The position numbers and the translations under genes are program-made. 64,000 bases of DNA from Zanthoxylum bungeanum (taxonomy: Eukaryota; Streptophyta; Magnoliopsida; Sapindales; Rutaceae). Position 1 is the stretch's first letter. Every line of letters starts with the position of its first letter. The stretch covers positions 1-64,000 of the forward strand of contig SKCR01015018.1 of assembly GCA_019454045.1 (NCBI GenBank), written 5' to 3'. The notes under the pieces are model-generated. The model saw only the letters and a list, made by a program, of their open reading frames with translations. It was not told the DNA's origin and did not search any database. Below, in pieces: positions 13,145 through 25,080 of the stretch.

Positions 13145-15029
13145 TGTTGGACAATTATGACCCATATCATCACTATTTGTAAAAGACATTATGGTTTTTG
13201 TACAAATTAACTATGTGACAAAGGAAATTTCCATTTTATCATTTTGTAATTAGATTACTTGAACATATAAATGATAAAAGTCCTTATGATTAGTTTCGAA
13301 TTAATAAGATATGAGACAGTACCAATCCACTAAAGATTTAATCATTAAATATCCTCAGTCGTAGTATTATCGAAACTGGACATCGATAATGCGGAATAGA
13401 CTAGTATTACACGTGTGCGCGTTATGGAAGCATAACGATATAGTTCTCATATATTTGGGTATTGGATACTAATGCAACTGTAATAGGAGGTTCTGTTTAC
13501 CGATGATACGGGAACAGCTTCTCTCTGGATAGACCTCTCGGAATCCCATTGGCAGTATGACTATGTGTCTATAGGAATCCGAATCAGGGTAGGTGTATTT
13601 GGTCTTAACCTGAGACTTGCATCGCTAATACTTGCGACAATCAGCACGCTTTGGTTTTGGTTGTCCGGGACTTTAACAAGTTCTGTGTACGCCTCTTATG
13701 GGTTTATTGAGAATCGTAGTGTATTGGGTTTGATGTCAAGATGGAAGTATCACTTCAGTCATATGGAGATGATGATCACGCAAGGATACAGAACTGGTAC
13801 TCTATTATGTTGCAAATATCGGGATAATATGACAAGGTCATGATTATCCGATTAAAGAGACTAGTTGCAAGTGATCCGATATATACTTCGTACGGGGCAG
13901 ACACAATTCCAGCCTCAGGCCTAGCATGTGACATCTGATACTGGATCGCAATACGCAATACTTGGTAAACTACGCTTGATATAGATTATGTATTCCTTAA
14001 AAGAATATTTATGGAGAATTGGGTAGGCACGATGCTTTGCTAGAAGCCAACCATGTCTTGTAAATCGGTAAGAACGTGGTACCGGGTACGCACGTGTTCG
14101 GATAAACCGACGACCGGATTTACTGCCAACATATCCAGGGATCTCATGGGTCGCTTCCCAAAGATTCACGGATGACGTTTGACTCGAATAGAATTAATAT
14201 GGGATTAATTATAAGAGAGAGAGAGAGAAAATTAATCCGGGATTAATTACGGTAAGAATTTATCTGGGATAAAATTTGATTAAGAGAGAGAGAACGATTA
14301 ATTTGGAATTAATCGATTAAATAATATATTTGATATATTAATTGAAATTAGATTTCAAAGCGGAATTAAAATTGGATTTTAATTCGGGCGTACGAATTAA
14401 TTTAGAATTAATTCGTAAGCGACTTTAGTAATAATATCGCAACGGCAAATTCATTAATTCAGAATTAAACGAACCCGAGCCCGAGTGAAGTTGCGCGTTG
14501 AGATTTTTCGACATAAATTCGGAATTTACAAGTGGTGGGACCTACTTAACTTACATCACACTTTTGACTAGTGATTGAAGTTGTTGATGGTAGAGTGTAA
14601 ATCTTGCTTTGCTCTTTTTTCACTCAACAAATGCTCAACACACTTTATATTTTTTTAATCATTTGGAATGACTAATACCAACTTGGTTTTTGGTATTTGG
14701 TAATTGGTTTTTGAAAATCAAATACACTTAACAAAAAAAAAATCTCTCTCATCTCCATTTTTCTCCAAAAAGCCGAGAGCCTCATTTTCCTCCATTGAGA
14801 TTTTGTTACAAAATTTCAAGAGAGCTAGCACTTCCAAGGGTCAACAAAGGTGTTAGGGAAACTAATCCCAAGAGTTTGGAACATAAAAATTGAAGCTTGG
14901 AGCTCAAAGGATTCAAAAGTTTTGAACTTTCATACATCCACAAACCGATCAATGTAAGTTTTTCCGCAACTTCTTGAATTATTCACATATTCTACTTAGA
15001 TGATCCTTGGCATGTTCTAGGAACCCAAC
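13145..15029 (+). repeat. 5' LTR of Copia A
   Basis: 1,885 bp, TG...CA, followed after one base by the primer-binding site. The dyad array lies at about 14190-14440, with a GA-rich run at 14211-14230. A short reading frame at 13565-13843 is shared with other LTR copies but shows no sign of selection. Confidence 0.95.
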
Positions 15030-15030
15030 A

Positions 15031-15041
15031 ATGGTATCAGA
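15031..15041 (+). other. Primer-binding site of Copia A
   Basis: TGGTATCAGAG, 11 bases complementary to the 3' end of initiator-Met tRNA, one base after the LTR. The twelfth base differs from the C and D copies (A instead of C). Confidence 0.9.
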
Positions 15042-17224
15042 GACAATTCTAAGCATGAAATGAACTTAAGGTTTATATACTTTAATTTTGGGTTTTTGTG
15101 ATTTGAGCATGATTTCTTCAAATTAATTGTTTGGTTGAGCTTGGTTGATGATGAATTAGATTTATGGATCTTAAAATTTGAGAAAATGAAATGGATAAAT
15201 TTTCCCCTAAATTCCTTGCCTTGGCCGAATATATATCTCTATATATATCATGGTGATTTTTTGATTTTAGACCATTGGATGTGTTTAAAGCATGATGAGT
15301 ATATTGATTTGTGATTTAATTAAATTGAAATCAAAATTAGATATAAAATTATGCATATTGCCGTGAGTGAAGAAGCATGGATTAGATTGATTTTGCTTCA
15401 ATTTGTGTTGGACATGAGTTGATAAATTAAAGCATGATTAATTAGATAAATTGGTGTTTTGGAAATATTAATTTAACTAATTAATTGTGGCTAATTCACT
15501 TTAATTAAAATAATTGTGATATTTGGAATATTGTAATTAAATAAATTAGTCTTTAATTTTGAATTAGGCTAATATTATTACATTTGGGCTTAAAGGGCTT
15601 GGTTGGGCCAAGTTGGTTTAGGACAATTGGATTTGATCCAAATTGGGCCTAAAACCATTTCATAAAATCCAAATAGAATAATTGAGCCTTTAAATATTTA
15701 ATTGGGCCTAATGGACAAAAATTAATTTTATGGCAAAAGGTGATTCCTAATTGGGCTTTGGTTGCCAAAGTCCATGCCTTAAGAATTAATTAAAAGCCCA
15801 TTGGACTTTAATTAAATTAACATTGCTTGTTAATTGGGCCTTTGAGACCCATTTAGATTGGATTTAGAATCTAAGTCTAAAAGTCACAAATATAAGTGTA
15901 ATTATTTAATTTGGAATTAAATTAGAATTAGTATTGAATACGAATTAATTGGATTTAATATTATAGTTCGATATAATTCAAGAATACACACTTTGAGTAC
16001 TTATTCTTAAACGAGTTGGACTCGTGCAAATCAAATCGTTGTTTGAACATTGGATGGTCATTAATTCAAAGATTAATTAATTGGATTAGATTGATTGAAG
16101 TATATGCTTTGTGTGAATACATGGATGTATTGTATGAATAATGTATATCAGATAGATATTATAAAGGTAAGGGCAATTTTGGAAATTATTGTAATAAATT
16201 TAGAAATTATTAAATTGGATCTGCGTGTCCAGCCTTTTATCTCTTGACTCTTTGTACTTATCTTCTCACCAATTCCCCTCAATGTAAATGAGGTTTCTTT
16301 AATGTATTATGTAATTGGGTAGAAGTTAGAATAGTGATAGCCGGGGAGAGGAAATGGAGAGATTTGTTCTATGAACAATTTGTTGAATATCCATCTGTAT
16401 ATCGTTATTATTTATTTCGCGCCTTATTATGCTTTTAGAATGCATGCTTAAGGGTGTAGGATGAGACCTAATCAAAGATAATAAATTGGTTGCCAATTTA
16501 CGCGAAAAATCCTCAATCAATATTAAGTGTTTTCCTTCCATTGAGTGGTTCTCTCTCAAGATCCAAGATTGGCATTGGTTTGTTGGTCAAAGTCAAGATC
16601 AATGTCCATCGCGGATGTGTTTGAACCACGAAAGCTTTGTTCCATATCGCATGTCTTGGGCAAGTTGTGACTTGTTGGCCAAAGTCAAGGTCACTTCTTG
16701 TTCATCGACATGGATTATGAAGCTTTCCCACTGTCAATGGGTCCCGCTTAACTGGAATCATTAAGCTTGTTGAGCCAAAGCCAATGCTTAGTTGATTCAG
16801 AGGAAAATGTTAGGAAAATATATTTGATATATTGGCATATATATTGTATATATGTTTTGGACTTGGAGGTCCACCTACCGGATTTAGGAATTGGATGAGA
16901 TCCAATTGATCTTAGAGATCTACCTAGTTAAAAATCATACAGCTTGTTGGCCAAAGTCAAGGTTTTGTGTTATTTAACGGGATCCTAGCCCACTAGGAAA
17001 CTAGGTTTCCCAAGTACTCAACAGAGGGTTAGAGGCTCGCAGAAAAATAATGGGAGGCCAGTATTGAATTTTCAATTTCGTTCAAATACTTGCCAAATAC
17101 GCGCTTTCAAATTATTTTCGTCATTCCATATATTTATTAGTTGGACTAATATTTATTATTTTTTATTGTAACAGTTGGACTGTACCCAAATCGTTAATTA
17201 AATAGTTAGACTATTGCAATTAAG
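15042..17224 (+). other. Leader of Copia A
   Basis: About 2.2 kb of non-coding AT-rich sequence before gag, collinear with the leaders of B, C and D. Four copies of the motif TTGTTGGCCAAAGTCAAG or close variants start at 16579, 16672, 16767 and 16944. I see no convincing reading frame. Confidence 0.75.
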
Positions 17225-17908
17225 ATGGCCCGAAAGATCAACGTGAGGGACATTATCATGGGCGAAAATGTCTTTAATGATGCAATCTTTCTTGACTGGG
17301 ATATGAACCTCAAGATTGTCCTGGGGGCTGAGAAGATGCTTTATACGATAGAGAGACCTCTCGGGCCTAAGCCCGGAATTGAGCAGCCACTTGAGCTTGA
17401 GTTTTGGAAGACTCACAGTGATGACAACTCAACTGCTCAATCTGTCATGCTCGTTGTAATGACCCCTCAATTTCGTCGCAAGAACAAGGGATTGGATCCC
17501 TATACTATGATGGAAAATTGAAGGACCTTCACCGATCTAACCTTAGATCGCAAAGGTATGAATTACAGAAGAATCTATTTCACTCTCGAATGTCAGAGGG
17601 TAGATCTATCGAGCACCATGTGTCGCAGATGATTGCTGACATCGAACAGCTGGGTCAGCTAGGCATAACCTTTGAGGCTGAGACTTCCATAGATTTACCA
17701 AGATCATACTCTTGGAGAGTTGATGGCAATGCTGGGAGAAGCAGAAAATGAGCTTTTAAAGGGCAAAAAGCGTGAGGCACACTTCGCTTTGACATCTCAG
17801 TCTGCTAAGGCTTGGCCAAAGGCTACTGGAGGCGTAAAGAAGAAGAATAAGAGAAAGGGCAAGGCCAAATCATCAAATTTTTCTGGGAAGGCAAAGGACA
17901 AATCCTAA
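17225..17908 (+). pseudogene. Copia A gag (capsid/nucleocapsid), broken
   Basis: The frame opens with ATG GCC CGA AAG at 17225 and the first about 97 residues read well (ENVFNDAIFLDWDMNLK). A 1-bp deletion near 17515 shifts the frame for about 190 bp, where LHRSNLRSQRYELQKNLF continues the protein. A deletion near 17705, judged against C, restores the original frame for the basic C-terminal part rich in Lys. TAA at 17906 replaces a Gln codon that is CAA in B, C and D. Gag would form the particle and bind the element RNA; this copy cannot make it intact. Confidence 0.88.
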
Positions 17909-18542
17909 GATGTCTACCTGCAGTGTGGCAAATGGGGTCACTACAAGGGTGACTGCCATGAGTACAAGGCGCATATGAAGGAAGTGAAGGCGGGCAAGGC
18001 TCCGGCTTCAGTTATGTTTGTTATAGAGATAAACATGTCTACTTCTAGTTTTAAAAATTGGATTTTTGATTCTGGTTGTGGTACTCATATATGTACTGAT
18101 GTGCAGGATCTGCAGATTAGCAAGAGAATGGCTTCAGGGGAGATTGATCTACGAGTTGGAAACGGGACCAAAGTCGTTGTTTTGGCTGTAGGGACTTATA
18201 TTTTGGAACTGCCCTCGAGGCATGTACTTAATTTATCAAACTACTATTATGTACCTAGTTTGACTAGAAACATTATATCTGTATCTTGTTAAACCCAATG
18301 TGGGTATACTTTTGTATTCAGAAACATAGAGTGTTTTGTTTATAAAAATGATTTTGAGATATGTAGTGCTGATGTGAATAACGGTCTTTATATTTTGAAT
18401 ATAAATCAATCTCAAACATATAACATGACAAACAAAAGGCGCAAATTAAGTAACAAAGATGAAACTTATATGTGGCATTGTCGTATGGGACACATTAACA
18501 AGACTCGCATATCCACACTTTCGAAGATTGGCTACTTGGACG
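17909..18542 (+). pseudogene. Copia A zinc knuckle, protease and GAG-pre-integrase
   Basis: Same frame as the last part of gag. The knuckle reads YLQCGKWGHYKGDC: three of four ligands are present, but the first Cys has become Tyr. The aspartic protease motif is intact as WIFDSGCGTHIC near 18060, and the second-half string VGNGTKV follows. TAA at 18290 interrupts the frame (TTA in B). The GAG-pre-integrase domain with the first zinc-binding His residues (MWHCRMGHINKTRIS, near 18470) ends at 18542, where the solo LTR is inserted. Confidence 0.88.
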
Positions 18543-20571
18543 TGTTGGATAATATGACCCATAGCGTCACTATTTGCACAGAACATTGTGTTGCTGTAAC
18601 AAAATTAACTATGTAACAAGGAAATTGCACTCTCGTCATTTGTGATTAGATCACCATAGATATATAAATGAAGAGAGGTCCCTATGATTAGTTCCTGGAT
18701 TGAGATGATATGAGACAGTATCAGTCCACGAAGGATTAATCATTAAATATCCCTAGCCGTAGTATTATCGAGACTGGACATCGATAATGTGGAATAGGCT
18801 AGTATTGCACTTGTGCGCGTTGTGAGGGCACAACGGCATAGTTCTCATATATATATAAGTATTGGATACTTGTGCAAGTGCGATAGGAGGTCGTGTTTCA
18901 CCGATGGTACGGGAAACAGCTTCGCTCTGGATAGACCCTTCGGAATCCCATTGGTATTATGACTAGGTGTCTATGGGAGGCCGAAATCAAGGTAGGTGTG
19001 TATAGTCTTAACCTGAGACTTGCATCGCTAATACTTACGACAATCGGTAAACTTTGGTTTTGGTGGTTGGGGGATCTTAACTGGTTCTGTGTTCACCTCT
19101 TCTGGGTTTATCAGGAATCGTAGTGTATTGGATGTGATGTCGAGACGGAAGTATCACTCCAGTCATAGTGGAGATGATGTCACGCAGGATACGGTATTAG
19201 TGCTCTTAAGTGATACGCATCCAATCGTGATATTATGACCAGGTCATGAATATCCGATTATAGAGACTAGTTACCAGACATCCGATATGTGTTTCGGACG
19301 GGGCAGACACTTATCCAGCCCCAGCCCTAGCACGTGACTATCCGATACTAGACCGATATGCACAATACATTAGTATACTACGCTTGATACAGATCTTTGA
19401 TATTCTTTAATGGATATGTCCGGAGAATTAGGTAGACTTGGTGCTTTGCTAGGAGTCGACCTTGTCTCGTAAATCGGTAGAACGTAGTACTTGGTACGTA
19501 CGTGATTCGGATACTCCGGCGACCGCATTTACTGCCAACTAATCCGGGGATCTCATGGGTCGCTTCCCGATAATCCACCGATGACGCACAACTTGCACTC
19601 TTGAATAATCTGGGATTATATAGATGAGAGAGAAAATTAATCTAGGATTAATTACGGAGATATTTTATCTAGGATAAAATATCGTCTAGAGAGAGATAAC
19701 GATTAATTTGGAATTAATCGGTAAATTAATATATTCGATATATTAATCGAAATTAGATTTCGACGCGGAATTAAAATTAGATTTTAATTCGGGCAAACGA
19801 GTTAATTTAGAATTAATTCGTTAGCGACGTAAATGATAATTTCGCTAGGCGCAATTATTTATTTAAATTCGATTTAATTAACGTCGCGACGTAAGTTCGG
19901 TATTTCGGAAATATCGACCCGAACGCGTGAGTGCACGTGGGCCCACTTTCATTTGGAATCGTGTGGGGCCCACATGACACATGTCATATTATGCATTATT
20001 TAATTGTAATGCATAGCATGGAGATAGTGTACAATGCACTCAATGGTTTTGCATGGAAATTGAGTGTTTGACACTCTAAGCCATTGCATGATTTGTGTCA
20101 TAAGTTTATTATTAATTTAATAAATATTATGGCATAAATATAAATTGATTTTTTGTAACAAAAATCAATCAATCTCTCTCATTTCTTTCTCTTCTCTCAC
20201 GCCCAAAACTAAAACATGTTACTGGTTTGGAACCAATTTTGGCGTGGACTTTAGGGAAGCAAAGAGTGGATTTTCATGGTGAAAAATTCAAGTGCTAGCA
20301 CACTTACAAGTCTTGCGAAGGTGGTAGGGAGGTTCGACCATGAGCCGGGATCCGTTCGACGAAGCTCGGAGCTCCGTTTTTCTCAGCTCAAAACCGAAAT
20401 TTGGGGACAGTGGACTGTTGCAGTGGCGTGAGCAAGGCAGTGCGTTTTTGGCCTTCATTCGTCTCCAAATCGACTCAACCGATCAATGTGAGTATTCCGC
20501 TATCTCCATTGATGTATTCATGCATGATTTTCATTGCTTGTTTGATCTTGGGACCTTAGAAAAATTCAACA
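18543..20571 (+). mobile_element. Solo Copia LTR (D-type) in pol of element A
   Basis: 2,029 bp, starting TGTTGGATAATATGACCC and ending ATTCAACA. It is flanked by a perfect 5-bp target duplication GGACG (18538-18542 and 20572-20576). The interrupted protein rejoins across it: GYLDG before and FNPNSYDVCESC after form one integrase zinc-finger region. There is no primer-binding site or polypurine tract, so LTR-LTR recombination removed the internal region after insertion. The dyad array lies at about 19600-19890. Confidence 0.95.
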
Positions 20572-20789
20572 GGACGGATTTAATCCAAATTCATATGACG
20601 TATGTGAATCTTGTTTATTAGGCAAAATGCCTAAAACACCTTTTATTGTAAAAGTGCACGTGCCACCGAACTGTTAGCCCTCGTTCATAGTGACGTATTT
20701 AGGCCCATGTCTAGCCAGGCTAGAGGTGGATATGAATACTTCGTAACCTTTACGGATGATGCATCGTGTTATGGTTATGTGTATCTTAT
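20572..20789 (+). pseudogene. Copia A integrase, N-terminal part of catalytic core
   Basis: The zinc-finger Cys pair (CESC) is present. A frameshift near 20665 moves the frame, after which ELLALVHSDV carries the first catalytic Asp and FVTFTDDAS the second. The block ends at 20789, where element D is inserted, and continues at 30561. Integrase would join the element DNA to the host genome. Confidence 0.88.
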
Positions 20790-22819
20790 TGTTGGACAAT
20801 TATGACCCATAGCGTCACTATTTGTACAGATCATGGTGTTGTTGTACAAATTAACTATGTGACAAATGAGATTGCACTCTTATCATTTGTGATTAGATCA
20901 CCTAGATATATAAATGATAGGAGGTCCATGTGATTTGTTCCTGGATTGAGAATGATATGAGACAGTATTAATCCACGAAGGATAAATCATTAAATATCCC
21001 TAGTCAGAGCATTATCGAGATTGGACATCGATGAATGCGTAAAAGACTGGTATTACATTTGGGCGCGTTGTGAGGGAACAACGGTATAGTTCTCATATAT
21101 TTGGATATAGGATACTCATGCAAGTGTAATAGGAGGTTGTGTTTCACTGATGGTAAGGGAAATAGCTTCGCTCTGGATAGACCCCATCGGAATTCCATTG
21201 GTAGTATGACTATGTGTCTATGGAAGTCCGAAATCAAGGTAGATGTATTTGGTCTTAACCTGAGTCTTGCACCGCTAACACTTGCGACAATCAATATACT
21301 TTGGTTGCGGTCGTCCATGGCTTTAACAGGTTCTATGTATGCCAATGCTGGGTATATTGAGAATCGTAGTGTGTTGGGTGTGATTCCAAGACGGAAGTGT
21401 CACTCCAGTCATATGGAGATGATGATCGCGTAGGGATACAGAACTGGTTCTCTAAAAAGGTGGCAACCGTCGGGATAATATGACTTGGTCATGATTATCT
21501 GATATTAAAGAAACTAGTTGCTTGTCATCCGATATATGCTTCGTAGGGGGCAGACACTGTACCAGCCCCAGACCTCGCATGTGATCATCTGATACTGGAC
21601 AGAAATATGAAATACTACGTATACTACGCCTGATATAGATCCTTTATTCTTGTAAGGATATTTCCGGAGAATTGGGTAGACATGGCGCTTTGCTATAAGC
21701 CAACCTTGTCTTGTAAATCGGTATAAACGTAGTACAAGGTACTTACGTTTTCGGATAGTCCGACGACCGAATTTACTGCAAACATATCCAGGGATCTCAT
21801 GGGTCACTTCCCAAAGATTTCTCCGATGACGTATGACTCGCACTTTTAATTAATCTGGGATTAATTAGATGAGAGAGAAAATTAATCTGGGATTAATTGC
21901 GGAGATATTTTATCTGGGATAAAATATCAATTAAAGAGAGATAACGATTAATTTGGAATTAATCGGTAAATTAATATATTTGATATATAAACGAAATTGG
22001 ATTTCGACGCGGAATTAAAATTAGATTTTAATTCGGGCGAACGAATTATTTTAGAATTAATTCGTTAGCGATGTGAATAGTGATTTTGCTAGGCGTAATC
22101 ATTTAATTACGACGCAATGGAAAATTCGTTAATTTGGAATTAGCGAACCCGAGCCCGGGATTATTTGCGAGCGAATTCGCATTTCAAATTCGAGTGCGGC
22201 ATGCAAGTCAAATTAAGCGTCAAATCATTAGTCGCATCAAGCGTCAAATCACTTGTCACTTTGAGTGATGTGACTTGGTTGATGGATTGATTGAGTGATG
22301 GATTGGTTGTTGGCATTAATGTTTGACTTTTGAAAGCAAATATAATGTTAATTATTTTTGGAAAATAAGAATGGGTATTAGATACACCTTTTCCAAAATC
22401 CATCACAACTTTCTTCTCTCCTCTCCTCTCTCATTTTCGCCCAAGGGGCTGCCATTTCTTCTTTCTTCTGATTCTGTGAACTGCCGATAGTTTGAAGAAA
22501 TAATGGGAAGCAAAGTGTGATTTTGTTGCAAAATCGAGAGTGCTAGCACACTCCGGGATCATGCGAAGGTGATAGGGAAGTCCACCCATGAGCCGAGAAC
22601 CATTTGACGAAGCTTGGAGCTTGACGAAGGAGCTCAAAAGGCCGAAACCAGTGAGCTTAATCTGCTCACTGCCGAGCAGTCCATGGAGGGCAGTGAACAT
22701 TTTTGTTACCTTGAGCGTCGCTCAACCGATCGGTGTGAGTATTCCACAACTTCCTCGATTGTTATTCACACATGTTAATGCTTGATTTATGATCCTTGGG
22801 ACCCTTAGAATAACCAACA
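20790..22819 (+). repeat. 5' LTR of Copia D
   Basis: Begins TGTTGGACAATTATGACCC and ends AACCAACA. It belongs to the roughly 2.03-kb LTR type also seen at 14-2023, 18543-20571 and 61954-64000. It shares the 5' half and the dyad array (about 21850-22150) with the A-type LTRs but has a different 3' third containing a CATGAGCCG-like block near 22586. Confidence 0.95.
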
Positions 22820-22820
22820 T

Positions 22821-22832
22821 TGGTATCAGAGC
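22821..22832 (+). other. Primer-binding site of Copia D
   Basis: TGGTATCAGAGC, a full 12-base complement of the 3' end of initiator-Met tRNA, one base after the LTR. Confidence 0.93.
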
Positions 22833-25080
22833 ATGGTTAAAAGCATGAAAAAGTTTAAGGTTAAAATTTGGGTAAATTGATTTTGAGCATGTTTAAATTA
22901 AATTGGATGATTTTGTATGCTTAATTGATGTTGAATTGAAGATTGATTGGATCAATTTCAAGAAAATTGGATTGGATCATTTTTCCCCAATTGTTGAGTG
23001 TTGGCCGAATAGGTCTAGCCCTAAAATGTCTTGGGATTTTTTTTTTTTTTTGATCATTGGATGTGTTGGAAATCATTCGGGAATATGATTTATTGTCGAT
23101 TGTGGAATTAATTGGATTGAATTCGACGTTAAATCCCCAAATTGCCGAGAGCATAGAAGCATGAATTGGGTTTGATTTTTGTTAAAATATGTTGGACATG
23201 TTTTAATGTTAATTGCATGATTAATTAGTGCTAATTGATGTTTTAGAAATGTTAATTGGATAATTAATTGTGTAATGCACTTTAGATAATTAAATTGAGA
23301 ATTTGGAATTTGGCAATTTAATTGAATTGGGCCTTAAAATTGGATTTGGGCTTGTTATGTTGTAATTGGGCTAATTGGGCTTTGTTGTACAAAGTTGGGT
23401 TTAGGCAAATTGGATTGGATCCAATTGGGCCCAAAACCGCATCCATAAAGCCCAAATGTGACTTAATGGACCTTTAAAGTTTAATTGGGCCTAATGGGCC
23501 AAGATTGATTTCTAGGCTTATGGGGTAACTCCCGGATTGGATATTGGTTATTCGGTTTGACCCGAGTTGACCAAAAGTCCACGCCTCAAGAAATTAATTA
23601 AAAGCCCATTGGACTTTAATTAAATTGACGTTGGACGTTAATCGGGCTTTGAGACCCGTAGCGATTAAATTTGGAATTTAAATCGTTAAAGGTTCGTTAA
23701 ATAAAGTGTGATATTTAATTTGGAATTAAATAGCAAATAAGAATTGAATGCATATTAAATTGGATTTAATGATGTAGTTTAATTTAATTCGAGAATTCGT
23801 ACTTTAAGTACTTATTCGCAAAACGAGTTTGACTCGAGCAAAATCAAATCGTTGTTTGAACATTGGATGGTCACTAATTATCAGATTAATTAATTTGATT
23901 AGATTGATTGATAACATGCTTGTGTGAATACATGGTTGTGATGCATGAATTATGTATATCGGATGGATATTAGATGGGTGGGGCAATTTTAGAAATTGTT
24001 GTAATAAATTTGATTTACTAAATTGGACCTGCGTGTCCAGCCTTATACCTCCTTATTCTTTGTATTCTCTTCTCACCTATTCCCCTCAATGTAAATGAGG
24101 TTTCTTTAGAAGTGTAGTGTAACGGGTAGAAGAAATATTTGTGCTAGCGGGAGAGAGAAAGGGAGAGATTTGATCTAGGATCAATGTGTAAAGTATCCAT
24201 CCGCATATCATTATTATTTTATTATACGCGCTTTATTATGTAATTAGAATGCATGTTTAAGGGTGTATGATGATGAGACCTTAACAAAGATAATAAATTG
24301 GTTGCCAATTTGCACACGAAAAACCCTCGCAAAATATTAAGCGTTTTTCCTTCCATTGAGTGATTCTCACCCAAGATCCGAGACTGGCATTGGCTTGTTG
24401 GCCAAAGTCAAGGCCTTTGTCCGTCGAGGATGTGTTTGAATCACGAGAGCTTTGTTCCATGTCAGTGTCTTGTCCAAGTTGTGGTTTGTTGGCCAAAGTC
24501 AAGACCACTTCTTGTCCATCGACATTGATTATGAAGCTTTCTATGGTCAATAGGTCGCGCTTAACTGGGATCACTAAGTTTGTTGTGCCAAAGCCAAGGC
24601 TTAGTTGATTCAGATGAAAAAGGTTAGGTAATACATTGGATGTATTGGCATATATAAGATATATGTTTCGGATTTGGATGTCCCCCTACCGGATCTAGGA
24701 ATTGGATTGGATCCAATCGATCTTAGAGATCTACCTAGTTAATTATCATACAATTTGTTGGCCAAAGTCAAGATTGTGTGATAGTGGGAGGCAAGAATTG
24801 AATTTGCAATACTCGTTTAATTACTTGCCATACGCGCTCAAACAAATATTGTTCGTCATATAAATTAAATGTTAGTTGGACTAATATTTAAATGTTGTTT
24901 TTTAATAAATAGTTGGACTATATTCAAACTATTCATTTATAGTTGATTTTATAATTGGATTATAGTAATCAATATAATTGATTTTAATCTATTAAATTAT
25001 AGTTGATTAAATAGTTGGACTATTGTAATCATTATAATAAATAGTACTGAAATCTTTGATTGAATAGTTGGACTATTAAA
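22833..25080 (+). other. Leader of Copia D
   Basis: Non-coding, about 2.25 kb, collinear with the other leaders. The motif TTGTTGGCCAAAGTCAAG and variants start at 24395, 24486, 24580 and 24755, with nearly the same spacing as in A. From about 24890 to 25080 there are repeated short AGTTGGACTAT blocks, also seen in B and C. Confidence 0.75.
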
